Of a DNA stretch of 64,000 nucleotides, positions 20,001 through 27,785 are shown piece by piece (the first letter of the stretch is position 1; each line of letters starts with the position of its first letter). The position numbers and the translations under genes were made by a program. Origin of the DNA: Isotricha intestinalis (Eukaryota; Ciliophora; Litostomatea; Vestibuliferida; Isotrichidae). Location: assembly GCA_023807065.1 (NCBI GenBank), contig JAJJLU010003507.1, forward strand, positions 1-64,000, given 5' to 3'. A model generated the notes under the pieces. The model was given only the letters and a program-made list of their open reading frames with translations, was not told where the DNA came from and ran no database searches.

Positions 20001-22544
20001 ATTAATTTGTGGTTGTTTTGTTATTGGTTCTGTATAACCAATTATTTCACTTTTTTTTTCTTCTTTAATTGATGGATTTTTCTCTTGTTCATTATTATAT
20101 TGAGGTTGAATGTATTCTGGTTCAATATGACTAACTTCAATTTCATTTGGTTTTTTTTCTTTTTGATTTTGCTTTTTATTTTTAATTTTATTCTCTTGTG
20201 TTGGAATAAATGTAGGTTCATAATGTTCAATTTCAATTTCATTTGGTTTTTTTTCATTTTGATTTTCTTTTGTTCCTTTAAGTGAGTTCTTTTTTTCTGG
20301 AATAAATGTAGGTTCATAATGTTCAATTTCAATTTCTTTTTTATCATTTTCTGATTTTTTGTCGTATTGTTCATATTCATATTCAGGTTGATAATGAATA
20401 GGTTCCTGATATCCATCAATTAAAAATTCTTGTTCACTTGGTTTATTTGAATTTGGAGGATTTTCTTCTTTATTATCATTTTGAATATTATTATTTTTAC
20501 GTGGAATTGTATTAATTTTATGAGAAACTCTTAATTGTCCTTCACTAGAATCATGATAACTATGAACATTATTTTCTTTATTTCCACCAACAATTCCAGA
20601 AAAAATAATTTCTTCACCTTCGACAGGTTTATCATTTTCATCTTTTTTTTCTGGTTTAATTCCTTTAATAATTCCAGAATCAAAAATATGTCCTTGATCT
20701 GGGAAAGTAGTCAGTTTATGTTGTTCAATATCTTCACTAACATCTTCATATCCTTCAACAGATATTTCATTATTTTCAGGTTCTAAAATTCTTTTTTCTG
20801 GTCTTTTAGGTTTTGGAGGTTCAGTTTCTGTTTTATTTAATTTATTGAAGACGCTTTCTCTTTTTTGGAGAGGTTGAATATCATTTGGATTATACTTTGA
20901 TTCTGGTTCTTCTCTTCTTATTGATTTCTTTAAGGGATTCACTTTAAATGGTTCTTGACGAGATGTTCTTAAATTTTCTATCGGTTCTTCTTTTGGAATT
21001 ATTGGATATTCATTTCTTGGTTTATTTGAACTTTTTTTCGATGATCTTCTTGTAAAATGTGGATTTTCTTCTGGGGACATATCTATTGTATCTTTTCCTG
21101 GTCGAATTCTTCTTAAAGGAGTTTTTTCTTCTTCATTTTTTATCTCATCTTCATATATAGTAATATTTCTAGAAGATAACTTTTTAGATTTTGGTTCAGA
21201 TTCTTCATCAACTTTACCAGTTGGTCCAGACATATATAATTTATTCTTTTTCCTTGGTATATAATCATCTTCAGGTTCTTTTTCTCTTTCTTTTTCAGGA
21301 TATTTTCTCCTCTGTTTAGTATCATTACCAGGAATAGGTTCATTTCTCAATTTGACTTTATATTTATTTGGATCATAATTTTGATATTTCCTAACATCTT
21401 CAGGATCAATAATATCTAAATCTCTCATTTTATATTTAGGATTAAATTTTCCTCCTCTATTAGTATCATTAGGATTTAAATTTTCTAATTCTCTCAAAGT
21501 TCTATACATAGGTTCCATTTCATTAGAAGGAGGAAGAGAATAATTTCTTGGTTCATTAATTGGAATATATTGTGATGAAGTATCTAAATTTCCTTTTGGA
21601 ATTATTGGAATATTTTCATTATTAAAACCAAAATATGCTGGTTGATATTTTGGAACACTTGAATTATGATTTTTTGGATTATTATCATTAAATATCATAT
21701 TATATAATCTTTGTTTTTGATCTCTGTCTTGATTATCTGGATATTTATTTTTTATCTGAGATTTCATTCCGGGATTATATGGAATATAATTTGAAGATCC
21801 TGCATTTTTTAGCTTTTTCAATTCTGAATCTATTTTATTACTCAAATCATAATTTATATTTTTAAATTGCTTATCTAAAAATTTATCATAATCTTTTTCT
21901 ATTTCACTATTATTATCTTTTGGATAGTCTCTTGGTTTATATTTACGTGATATTGGAGGATTATTTGTTTCTATATCTTCTGGTCTTTTTCTTTTTTTCT
22001 GAGTTGTTTTATTGTCTTTTTTTTTATTCTCTTCCATTTCTTTGTTGTATTTATCTTCATATAATTTATCAATTTCTTCTTCTTGTCTTTTTCTATCTTT
22101 ATCTCTTTTTTTTTTATCTTCAATTTGTTGTAAAAGATCTTCTCTATATTTCTTCTTATTTCTTTTTGGAGTTTCTTCGAAAGTTTTATCCATTGATTCA
22201 TTATTAATCATAGAATCATTTGGATTTTGAATTGGATAAGGCATAACATAAGTTGGAACTCTATAAGGATTATTTTTATATTGATCTAAATATTGATTAT
22301 TATTATTATAATTTGGAGGTGTTTGTATATTATCTCTTGGATAATTTGGAATGTTATTTTGAAAATTTTGATTAAAATTAGGAGCTGATATATTTCTTGA
22401 TTGTTGGTTCTCTTTTCCAAACATGTTTTGTAATATCCAATTGTTGTTGTTTCGGTCTTTTAATTTCTGCTGATATGCTGATACTTTCGAACGACGGTTA
22501 AAGTGATAAGGATTGTTATATGATTCATCATACATGTCTTTCAT
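17100..22544 (-). CDS. giant two-motif repeat protein with CCDC66/CSPP1-like N-terminus
   Basis: 1814 residues in one uninterrupted frame. Residues 1-110 are Asn/Pro/Tyr-rich. A charged helix (about 130-180) with KYREDLLQQIEDKKKRDKDR resembles the motif of ciliary CCDC66/CSPP1 proteins. A Pro/Lys/Glu-rich disordered part follows. From about residue 600 to the C-terminus two motifs alternate: about 21 copies of [L/I]-x-[Y/F]-x-D-x(5-9)-K-[K/R]-H-K-[I/V], and about a dozen of [S/T/E]-G-[I/V/L]-I-x-G (for example DSGIIKG, GVILG, EGIIEG). Three subarrays are recent tandem duplications (separate entries). No enzyme domain, TM segment or signal peptide. A cytoskeletal or ciliary structural role is an inference from the N-terminus and repeat character. 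Confidence 0.85.
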   Translation of the reverse strand: MKDMYDESYNNPYHFNRRSKVSAYQQKLKDRNNNNWILQNMFGKENQQSRNISAPNFNQNFQNNIPNYPRDNIQTPPNYNNNNQYLDQYKNNPYRVPTYVMPYPIQNPNDSMINNESMDKTFEETPKRNKKKYREDLLQQIEDKKKRDKDRKRQEEEIDKLYEDKYNKEMEENKKKDNKTTQKKRKRPEDIETNNPPISRKYKPRDYPKDNNSEIEKDYDKFLDKQFKNINYDLSNKIDSELKKLKNAGSSNYIPYNPGMKSQIKNKYPDNQDRDQKQRLYNMIFNDNNPKNHNSSVPKYQPAYFGFNNENIPIIPKGNLDTSSQYIPINEPRNYSLPPSNEMEPMYRTLRELENLNPNDTNRGGKFNPKYKMRDLDIIDPEDVRKYQNYDPNKYKVKLRNEPIPGNDTKQRRKYPEKEREKEPEDDYIPRKKNKLYMSGPTGKVDEESEPKSKKLSSRNITIYEDEIKNEEEKTPLRRIRPGKDTIDMSPEENPHFTRRSSKKSSNKPRNEYPIIPKEEPIENLRTSRQEPFKVNPLKKSIRREEPESKYNPNDIQPLQKRESVFNKLNKTETEPPKPKRPEKRILEPENNEISVEGYEDVSEDIEQHKLTTFPDQGHIFDSGIIKGIKPEKKDENDKPVEGEEIIFSGIVGGNKENNVHSYHDSSEGQLRVSHKINTIPRKNNNIQNDNKEENPPNSNKPSEQEFLIDGYQEPIHYQPEYEYEQYDKKSENDKKEIEIEHYEPTFIPEKKNSLKGTKENQNEKKPNEIEIEHYEPTFIPTQENKIKNKKQNQKEKKPNEIEVSHIEPEYIQPQYNNEQEKNPSIKEEKKSEIIGYTEPITKQPQINNEKKNKIPSEIIPPKKEEQKEIEIEDYYDKYVDPNQEYEKRIRTPSKIISEIDSEEQVYQPEGFLDESANKYKHKVSGRSKKEIIPETYDEAWIINGQGITPIPVDDIDKMSGIIEGQQINDLISYNDPSENNLKLHNIYTINYSSKELIEPIEPINIENLSYEDPEIQKNMKHYIYAGNTKKNEPLIEPEPIEPINIENLSYEDPEIQKNMKHYIYAGNTKKNEPLIEPEPIEPIDIENISYEDPEIQKNMKHYIYGGSKNKLAEPSMISNTSHDSGVIDGINEERLSYNDESIDNKKRHHLNTINYEHIDNEPKVPVEVNEIGYEDTDEPRRHFIVTGKKNKIEPEIDKKELEESYISGIITPKEQIIVQNISYEDDNASINKKHKVYPLSFKTIEEPKTPESINVSYIGSHQSGDKVDDPNPAINQNDFLDKFSDNSNNLKKHKVTGGYVKPEEIPLESQSYNSGLIGEPDIIDSGIINGGKVEPVEIDKLSYNDSVISERRHKIFKLNKEKNPEPVEIDKLSYNDSVTSERRHKIFKLNKEKNPEPVEFDKLSYNDSVISERKHRITKLNKEKIDPNEIEINITGTINGEGGSYMSYIITPEPIIDIQNISYDDSSVIKGKKHNVPELFIIQPQVPEEPEEEEEEISQSSIIKGIKNLEFDDPSFSKKKHKVVTNYDIYEPPIIVEPDILDYDDQSIVSIKKHKISKLNPPNYQEELISEFNLTGTVKGIKEEQNELYYEDLENKNYKHKISSLSNYQIEGVILGNDPYKEEGIIEGFQLIDQKEILFDDTSIEKGKHKIQGCNPGKYEEPPKPEEPLYYDDSSKIVNKHKINSLNTYTINGLVLGDEPYIETGEIQPIQIIDAPKESLYEDNDNNIKSHKVIAPKKKSENLNDEVVIEGIIEGINTPDEFYTGLINGYKNDFQIPSLQKNESEHDRSLSQVYIDRTDNLDEHDINLDNIIF
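18268..18546 (-). repeat. 93-bp tandem repeat, three copies, coding
   Basis: Within the giant repeat gene. Each 93-bp unit encodes 31 residues around DKLSYNDSVISERRHKIFKL. Two copies (18361-18453 and 18454-18546) differ at only a few bases; the third is more diverged. Recent in-frame expansion. Confidence 0.85.
19220..19556 (-). repeat. 120-bp tandem repeat, three copies, coding
   Basis: Within the giant repeat gene. The period is exactly 120 bp; 19321-19440 and the next unit differ at only two visible positions. Each unit encodes 40 residues containing LSYEDPEIQKNMKHYIYAG. In-frame and recently expanded; length polymorphism is likely. Confidence 0.9.
20110..20345 (-). repeat. diverged tandem repeat encoding EIEIEHYEPTFIP units
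   Basis: Three consecutive units in the giant repeat protein carry EIEIEHYEPTFIP or its variant EIEVSHIEPEYIQP, separated by Lys/Asn/Gln-rich linkers (KKPNE). This array is distinct from the KHK-type repeat. Confidence 0.75.
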
Positions 22545-22731
22545 TTTTTTTTTGGATTTTTTTTATTTTTATATATATTTAAGGGTTTTATTTATTTTAT
22601 TTAAGGTATACTTGATTTGGAATTTTTGGTTTTATTTATTAGAATAGAAATATTCGTTATTTTTTATTAAAAAAATTAAAGGTAAATAAATTGATTTTTT
22701 TTTTTCGTTTCTTTTTAGTATATTTTTTTTA

Positions 22732-23976
22732 TTAATTAGGTGATGGTAAATATTCAAAATCATCATCTAATTCATTTGCTCTTAATTTTCTTTTTTTCTT
22801 TAATGCTCTATATAGTAAAAAACTTAAAATAAAGACTAAAATTAATAAAATGGCAATAAAAACATAAGAATAAGGAAAATTTGATTTTGTTTCTATATCA
22901 TAATAAAAGCCCATAATTCCTTTATATTGTTCTAAAACAATTAGATATTTTTTTAAAAAAATTTCTCCAAGAATCCATCTATTAATATTATATTCAGGTA
23001 AAAAAACCATAAAATATTTCTTTCCATTAAACTCTTTAAATAAATCACTTCCAAATGTGAAACTCATATTTAAATCATAATGAAAAAAATTTAAAGAAGT
23101 AAAATTTATAATATTAATATCTTTGTTACAAATATAAATAAATAAATGAACAAAATTATCATTTCCAAAAGGAATTTGATCATAAGAACAAGAACCATTA
23201 TTAAATAATTGATTAAAGAATAATTTATCAATTTCTTCTTTATATTGTTTAGTTCCAATTATTCCAGAATAATCTAATGAAAATTCACCATTTAAAGTAT
23301 ATTCTTTAGTAATATTTCCATAAGTAATATTTTTAAATTGAGTACTCCAATCAAATTTAGAAGCAAAAATTTCAGCAGATATAATTTTTAATTTTTCTTC
23401 TTTATAATTTATATTATATTCATGTGGATATTTTCCTATTATTATTTCTCCTTCATTTTCATTATTATATTTTATTGAATAAATATATGATTCTATTAAG
23501 TTATTTTGTTTTAATTGTTGTAATAAATTTACTTGATAATAATATGGTTTTGGTCTTAAACCTAAAAGACAGTTTTTTAATGTTCTATTATAATTGTTTA
23601 AAGTTGTATTTTCAATATAGATAAATGAGAAATTTGATAACATATTATTTTGTATATTTAATTTTTCTGTTGATAAATAACCTTTTATATCCATTTCTTT
23701 TGAAGAATATTTTTTCTCTTTTATTTCTAATTTTGAATATGTTGATGATTTATTTATATTATAATAATCTTTTGTTATGAAAATATAATGAGATAAAAAT
23801 GTTAATTGTAGTTTTATTTTTTGTTCTGGATTTCCTAATTTTATTTCTGTAAATATTTCATTAGAAACTATTTCTTTTAAGGATAAATTATTCTTTTGAA
23901 ATCTATTATTTTTAAAAGGAAGAATTAAAGTATTATGTATAAAACAAAATAAAAAAGAAAAATAAACTAAAATCAT
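22732..23976 (-). CDS. membrane-anchored pepsin-fold (A1-like) protein, probably inactive
   Basis: The frame opens at 24087 (451 residues), but I prefer M38 at 23976, because it begins a clear signal peptide (MILVYFSFLFCF). The pattern is that of the A1 aspartic protease fold: EIKLGNPEQKIKLQLTF in lobe 1, EGEIIIGKYP, a lobe 2 start at FSLDYSGIIG and RWILGEIFLKKYLIV near the end, then one TM helix (about 405-427 of the long form) and a basic tail with RANELDDDFEYLP. The lobe 1 catalytic DTG is replaced by FLS (residues 97-99 of the long form). Lobe 2 keeps Asp272, but as DYSG rather than D[S/T]G. So it is likely a receptor-like pseudo-protease. A related gene lies 3 kb away on the other strand. 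Confidence 0.8.
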   Translation of the reverse strand: MILVYFSFLFCFIHNTLILPFKNNRFQKNNLSLKEIVSNEIFTEIKLGNPEQKIKLQLTFLSHYIFITKDYYNINKSSTYSKLEIKEKKYSSKEMDIKGYLSTEKLNIQNNMLSNFSFIYIENTTLNNYNRTLKNCLLGLRPKPYYYQVNLLQQLKQNNLIESYIYSIKYNNENEGEIIIGKYPHEYNINYKEEKLKIISAEIFASKFDWSTQFKNITYGNITKEYTLNGEFSLDYSGIIGTKQYKEEIDKLFFNQLFNNGSCSYDQIPFGNDNFVHLFIYICNKDINIINFTSLNFFHYDLNMSFTFGSDLFKEFNGKKYFMVFLPEYNINRWILGEIFLKKYLIVLEQYKGIMGFYYDIETKSNFPYSYVFIAILLILVFILSFLLYRALKKKRKLRANELDDDFEYLPSPN

Positions 23977-24525
23977 ATATATGTTTTTTTTTCTATTTAA
24001 ATAAAAATTATGTATTAAATATATAATTAATTTATCAGAATAATAAATAAACATATCATTTAATTCTTTAACAATTATTATATTCAAATCATTTCTTTTA
24101 ATCCTTTAATAGGTAAATTAATGACAAGGTTTTTTATTCTTCATTTACAATTTTATTGATAAATAAATTTATTAGAATAAAAGTTCACAAATTATTCTTT
24201 ATAATTTAAATAAATTAAATATATTTTGTTTTATTACTATGTTCAAAATTGTTTAAAAAAAGAATGTGGATAATATATATTTTTCATTATCACATTTTTT
24301 TTCTTGTGAATCTACAAATTAGGAATTCATTAAATAGGATATAATGTTTGTTAAATATAAATAATTCTTTATTTTTTTTAATTTAATGAAATTTTATCAA
24401 ATCTTTTTTGAGATACAAAATATATATAATGATTTTTTTACTTATAATATATCTATTATGTTATTTATGTTTAAAAAAATATATATTTTTTTTAAATATT
24501 TTTTTTTCATTTTAAAAACGATTTT
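23977..24525. other. spacer between divergent A1-like and MFS genes
   Basis: Apart from the doubtful 111-base N-terminal extension of the A1-like frame (23977-24087), this is AT-rich spacer that should contain both divergent promoters. Nothing else recognised. Confidence 0.4.
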
Positions 24526-25992
24526 ATGAGGTCTTATGATGATAAGCCAATAGTAAATATTTAAATTAAATTATAGGAATTAATGACAAAAAGAAGAGTT
24601 ACTTTATCATTTTTTTTAAGAATATATTTATTTTTCATAATAACAAGTGTAGAATTAATAATGAATGTAGGAACAGGAATAATATCATTTGCTTCTAAAA
24701 GAATAAAATTAGAATTACAAATGAATGATAAAGAATTTAGTTTATTTGATTCAGTAAATTCATTTGGAAGAGCATTTGGTTCTTTAACATATATGATAAT
24801 ATCAAATAAATTTGATAGACAATATACTTTTCTTTTTTTTATTACCATTAAAGGAATTTTACTAATAATATTTAATTTTACTCAAAAATCACTTACTTTA
24901 ATAATTTTAAGATTTTTTATTGGAATTTTTCATATGCCTCCTTCAATTTATATTCCAATATGGATTGATCAATATGGAATTAAAAAATATAAAACTGTTC
25001 AATTAACAATAAAAACTTTTTCAGTTCCAATGGGAAAAGTAATAGGATATTTATATTGTTATTTTTTCAGTGAAATAAATGTAAAATAAAAATTAATTTA
25101 ATTATATAATTAGTGGCATAAAGGCTTTTTATTTGAAGGAATATATTTATTCATAATTTCATTTTTAATTTCTTCATCACCAAATCAATATTTTTCACAT
25201 GATTTATATCAAATAAATAATAATGAAAAAGAAGAAGATATATTTGAATCAAATTCAAATATAAAAATTAAAGAGAAAGAATCGATAATAGAAAATATAA
25301 AAACAGTATTAAAAAATATATATTTTATAATATTTACATTAACAAGAGCAATAGCAAGTGGAACAAAAGCAATCATTCAATTTTGGTCAACAGATTATAT
25401 AAGAAATGCTTTAAAAGTGAATGATTCAAAAAAAATAGTTTTAACTTTTAGTACAGTAAGTATAACTGGTCCTTTTGGAGCTATTTTTTTTAGTAGTCTT
25501 ATTAGTAAATTTTTCGGAGATTATGAAAGTAAAAATGCAAATAATATAGCAATTAAATTACAATTTATTAATTGTATTATAGGTTTATTTATTCCTTTTA
25601 TGACAAATTTATATTCTTATTGTTTAATATTGTTAATTTTTTTTATCTTAAATGCTACTATTTTATCTTTCTTTAATGGATTAATAATTAAAAGTGTTCA
25701 ACCTAAATTTAAAGCTACTGCTTTATCTTTAAGTTCTTTGGCTTTAATGTTATTTATTGATACTCCTTTTCCTTTTATTTATGGTTGTGTTAATGATTAT
25801 TTTTCTCCTAAAGGATATAAACATTATGGTCTCCTAAGTATATTAATTATTCATTGTTGTAGTTTAATTTTACTTTTTATTTTAAATTATTTTGAAAAAA
25901 ATAATTTTAAAAATGAAGAAGATAATTATGGGAAAAGTTTGGAATTAGAAGACGATGACTTTGATGATGAAAGAAAAGCATTGGTTGATTAA
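24526..25992 (+). CDS. major facilitator superfamily transporter (three exons)
   Basis: Exons are 24526-24552, 24577-25080 and 25114-25992. Joined they give 469 residues with about 12 hydrophobic helices, the size of an MFS permease. The tiny first exon encodes MRSYDDKPI; exon 2 continues ELMTKRRVTLSFF. The first helices and loops (IISFASKRIKLELQMNDKEFSLFDSVNSFGRAFGS) look like the spinster-type subgroup, but the substrate cannot be told. Exon 3 restores the half-transporter linker (WHKGFLFEGIYLF) and reads through a stretch without its own start into the C-terminal half. The acidic tail LELEDDDFDDE resembles the tails of the neighbouring A1-like proteins. Without the introns this looks like two broken genes. 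Confidence 0.85.
24553..24576 (+). other. MFS intron 1 (24 nt)
   Basis: GTAAATATTTAAA...TTATAG. Splicing joins a 9-codon first exon in frame to exon 2. Chosen because the only other start, at 24583, would drop the first residues and leave an exactly placed AG unexplained. Confidence 0.65.
25081..25113 (+). other. MFS intron 2 (33 nt)
   Basis: GTAAAATAAAAATT...ATAATTAG. It contains in-frame TAA codons. Removal joins ...CYFFSEIN to WHKGFLFEG in frame and restores a full-length permease. Confidence 0.85.
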
Positions 25993-26088
25993 ATTTTGAA
26001 GGAGTTTTTTTAATATTAAATTTTTATAATTTTTTTAAATAAATATTTAAGTTTATGCTTTAAAATTTTAAAAATATAATATTTATTT

Positions 26089-27276
26089 ATGATGTTACAT
26101 ATGTTATTTTTTATATTTGGTTTTTCTAATATTATTTTTTGTATTATTATCCTCCCTTTTGAAGAATCTTTAGATTTTAATTCTTATGAGAATTTAGTTT
26201 ATAATCATTTGTTTTCTGAAATTAAAATTGGAAATTTAAAAAATAAAATTATAATTTATTTCACTTTAGATAGCTCAAATATATATATTCCAAAACAATT
26301 TTATGAAAAAAACCCATCTAAAACTTTAAAATATTTAGACTCAAATATAAATAATTATCCAATAAAAAAGAATAATATTTATGGATTTCATACAATAGAT
26401 ACATTGAACATAAATAATTTTGAATTAAATTATTCATTTATACTAGTAGAATCTTCAGAAAAAAATCTAAGTAATACGAATGGAATTATAGGTCTTCGAA
26501 ATAATAAAAATACAAATGGAAATAAAAGTTTAATAAATTTTTTCTATGAAAAAAAAATTATTAATTCATTAATATTAACTGTAAAATATACTTCAGATAA
26601 AAAAGGTGAAATTATAATTGGAGATTATCCTCATTTATATGATAATAATTATCAAGAAAAAAATTTAAAAATTATAAGTCATCATGATAAAGAATATTCA
26701 ATGAAATTTGAGGATATTATTTTTTCAAATAAAGAAAAGGAAGTTAATATTAATGTAATATTTTCATTAGAATTAAAAGGTATTGTTGGTTCTAATTTAT
26801 ATAAAAAATTTATCAATGAAAATTTCTTTGAATATTATTTTCTGAATAAAAAATGTAAAATAGAATTAATTAATAATGAATTTTATATTTATATTTGCCA
26901 AGATATTGATATTACAAAATTTCCTTCAATTATTTTTGAAAGTAAAATATTAAATATGAATTTTGAAATGACTTATAAAGATTTATTTTTCGAAAAAAAT
27001 GGTATTTTTTATTTTTTAGTTTATTTTGAAAAAATAACTAATTTTAAATGGATATTAGGTGAAATATTTGTAAAAAAATATCAAATAATTATAGATTTTC
27101 AAAATGGAATAATTGGATTTTATTCTTCAATAGGAAAAAAAAATAAACTTTTATTTATTTTTATATTATGTATTTTAATTATTTGTATATTTATTCTATC
27201 TGCACTGATTTTTAAATTATTATTTTATAAAATCAAAAAAATAAGAGCAAATGAATTAGAAGATTATTTAATTTAA
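26089..27276 (+). CDS. membrane-anchored pepsin-fold (A1-like) protein, second paralogue
   Basis: 395 residues: signal peptide (about 1-20), A1 protease-like lobes, a TM helix (about 350-375) and the basic tail KKIRANELEDYLI. It shares with the 22732-23976 protein SEIKIGN, GEIIIGDYPH, FKWILGEIFVKKYQIII and the RANEL tail. Lobe 1 has Asp61 in LDSSNIYIP, at the place of the DTG loop. In lobe 2 the expected catalytic loop is FSLELKGIVG, with no Asp. It therefore lacks one of the two Asp needed for catalysis, the opposite one from its paralogue. Probably not an active protease by itself. It follows the MFS gene on the same strand after 96 bp. Confidence 0.8.
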   Translation: MMLHMLFFIFGFSNIIFCIIILPFEESLDFNSYENLVYNHLFSEIKIGNLKNKIIIYFTLDSSNIYIPKQFYEKNPSKTLKYLDSNINNYPIKKNNIYGFHTIDTLNINNFELNYSFILVESSEKNLSNTNGIIGLRNNKNTNGNKSLINFFYEKKIINSLILTVKYTSDKKGEIIIGDYPHLYDNNYQEKNLKIISHHDKEYSMKFEDIIFSNKEKEVNINVIFSLELKGIVGSNLYKKFINENFFEYYFLNKKCKIELINNEFYIYICQDIDITKFPSIIFESKILNMNFEMTYKDLFFEKNGIFYFLVYFEKITNFKWILGEIFVKKYQIIIDFQNGIIGFYSSIGKKNKLLFIFILCILIICIFILSALIFKLLFYKIKKIRANELEDYLI

Positions 27277-27785
27277 ATTTAAATAATATTTTTAAAAAAG
27301 TATAAATAAATTGTGTTATAATAAAAGCATTAGAAATAATAAAAATTCCAAAATAAAAATTTATAACCAAAAATTTATAAATTATTAAATTTCCAACCTA
27401 TTATTATTCCTAAATTAACAGGAAATATAAATAATTGACAAGAAGAAATTAAAAATTTATTTTTAATTTAAAAAATATAATTACAACAAGAGTATTTGCA
27501 ACATTTCTTTTCTATATTATTAGATAAAGCCCTCAAATCATTTCTAATTATATTTATAAACCTTTGTTTATTATATTAATAAACATTTGTATCGAGATTT
27601 TAAAAACAATAAAAAAATTATTATTATAATACCCAAAAATTTATTTTATAATGAAAAGAAAAAATAAATTATCATAATTTTAAATATTAAGAAATAATTT
27701 AAATAACGATAAAACTAATATAAAATAATTTTATATTAGATTTAAAAGAAGTTCTTAAATTTTTTAACTTAATTTAAAATCTGAT
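27277..27785. other. intergenic spacer, 3' ends converge
   Basis: AT-rich spacer between the convergent A1-like and Hsp70 genes. A faint protein-like frame (about 27410-27590) is broken by several stops at a density near the random level, so I do not call it a gene. Confidence 0.4.

Noticed and set aside
20042..20419. 125-codon frame on the same strand as the giant repeat gene
   Set aside because: Shifted-frame reading of the EIEIEHYEP repeats. Met/Lys/Leu-only composition; the main frame clearly codes.
24526..25992. Two separate genes or a frameshifted MFS pseudogene
   Set aside because: Both interruptions are exact GT...AG segments whose removal restores one full-length permease in frame.
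27410..27600. Similar stop-containing protein-like frame between the A1-like and Hsp70 genes
   Set aside because: About five stops in under 60 codons, no family motif. Not distinguishable from chance.
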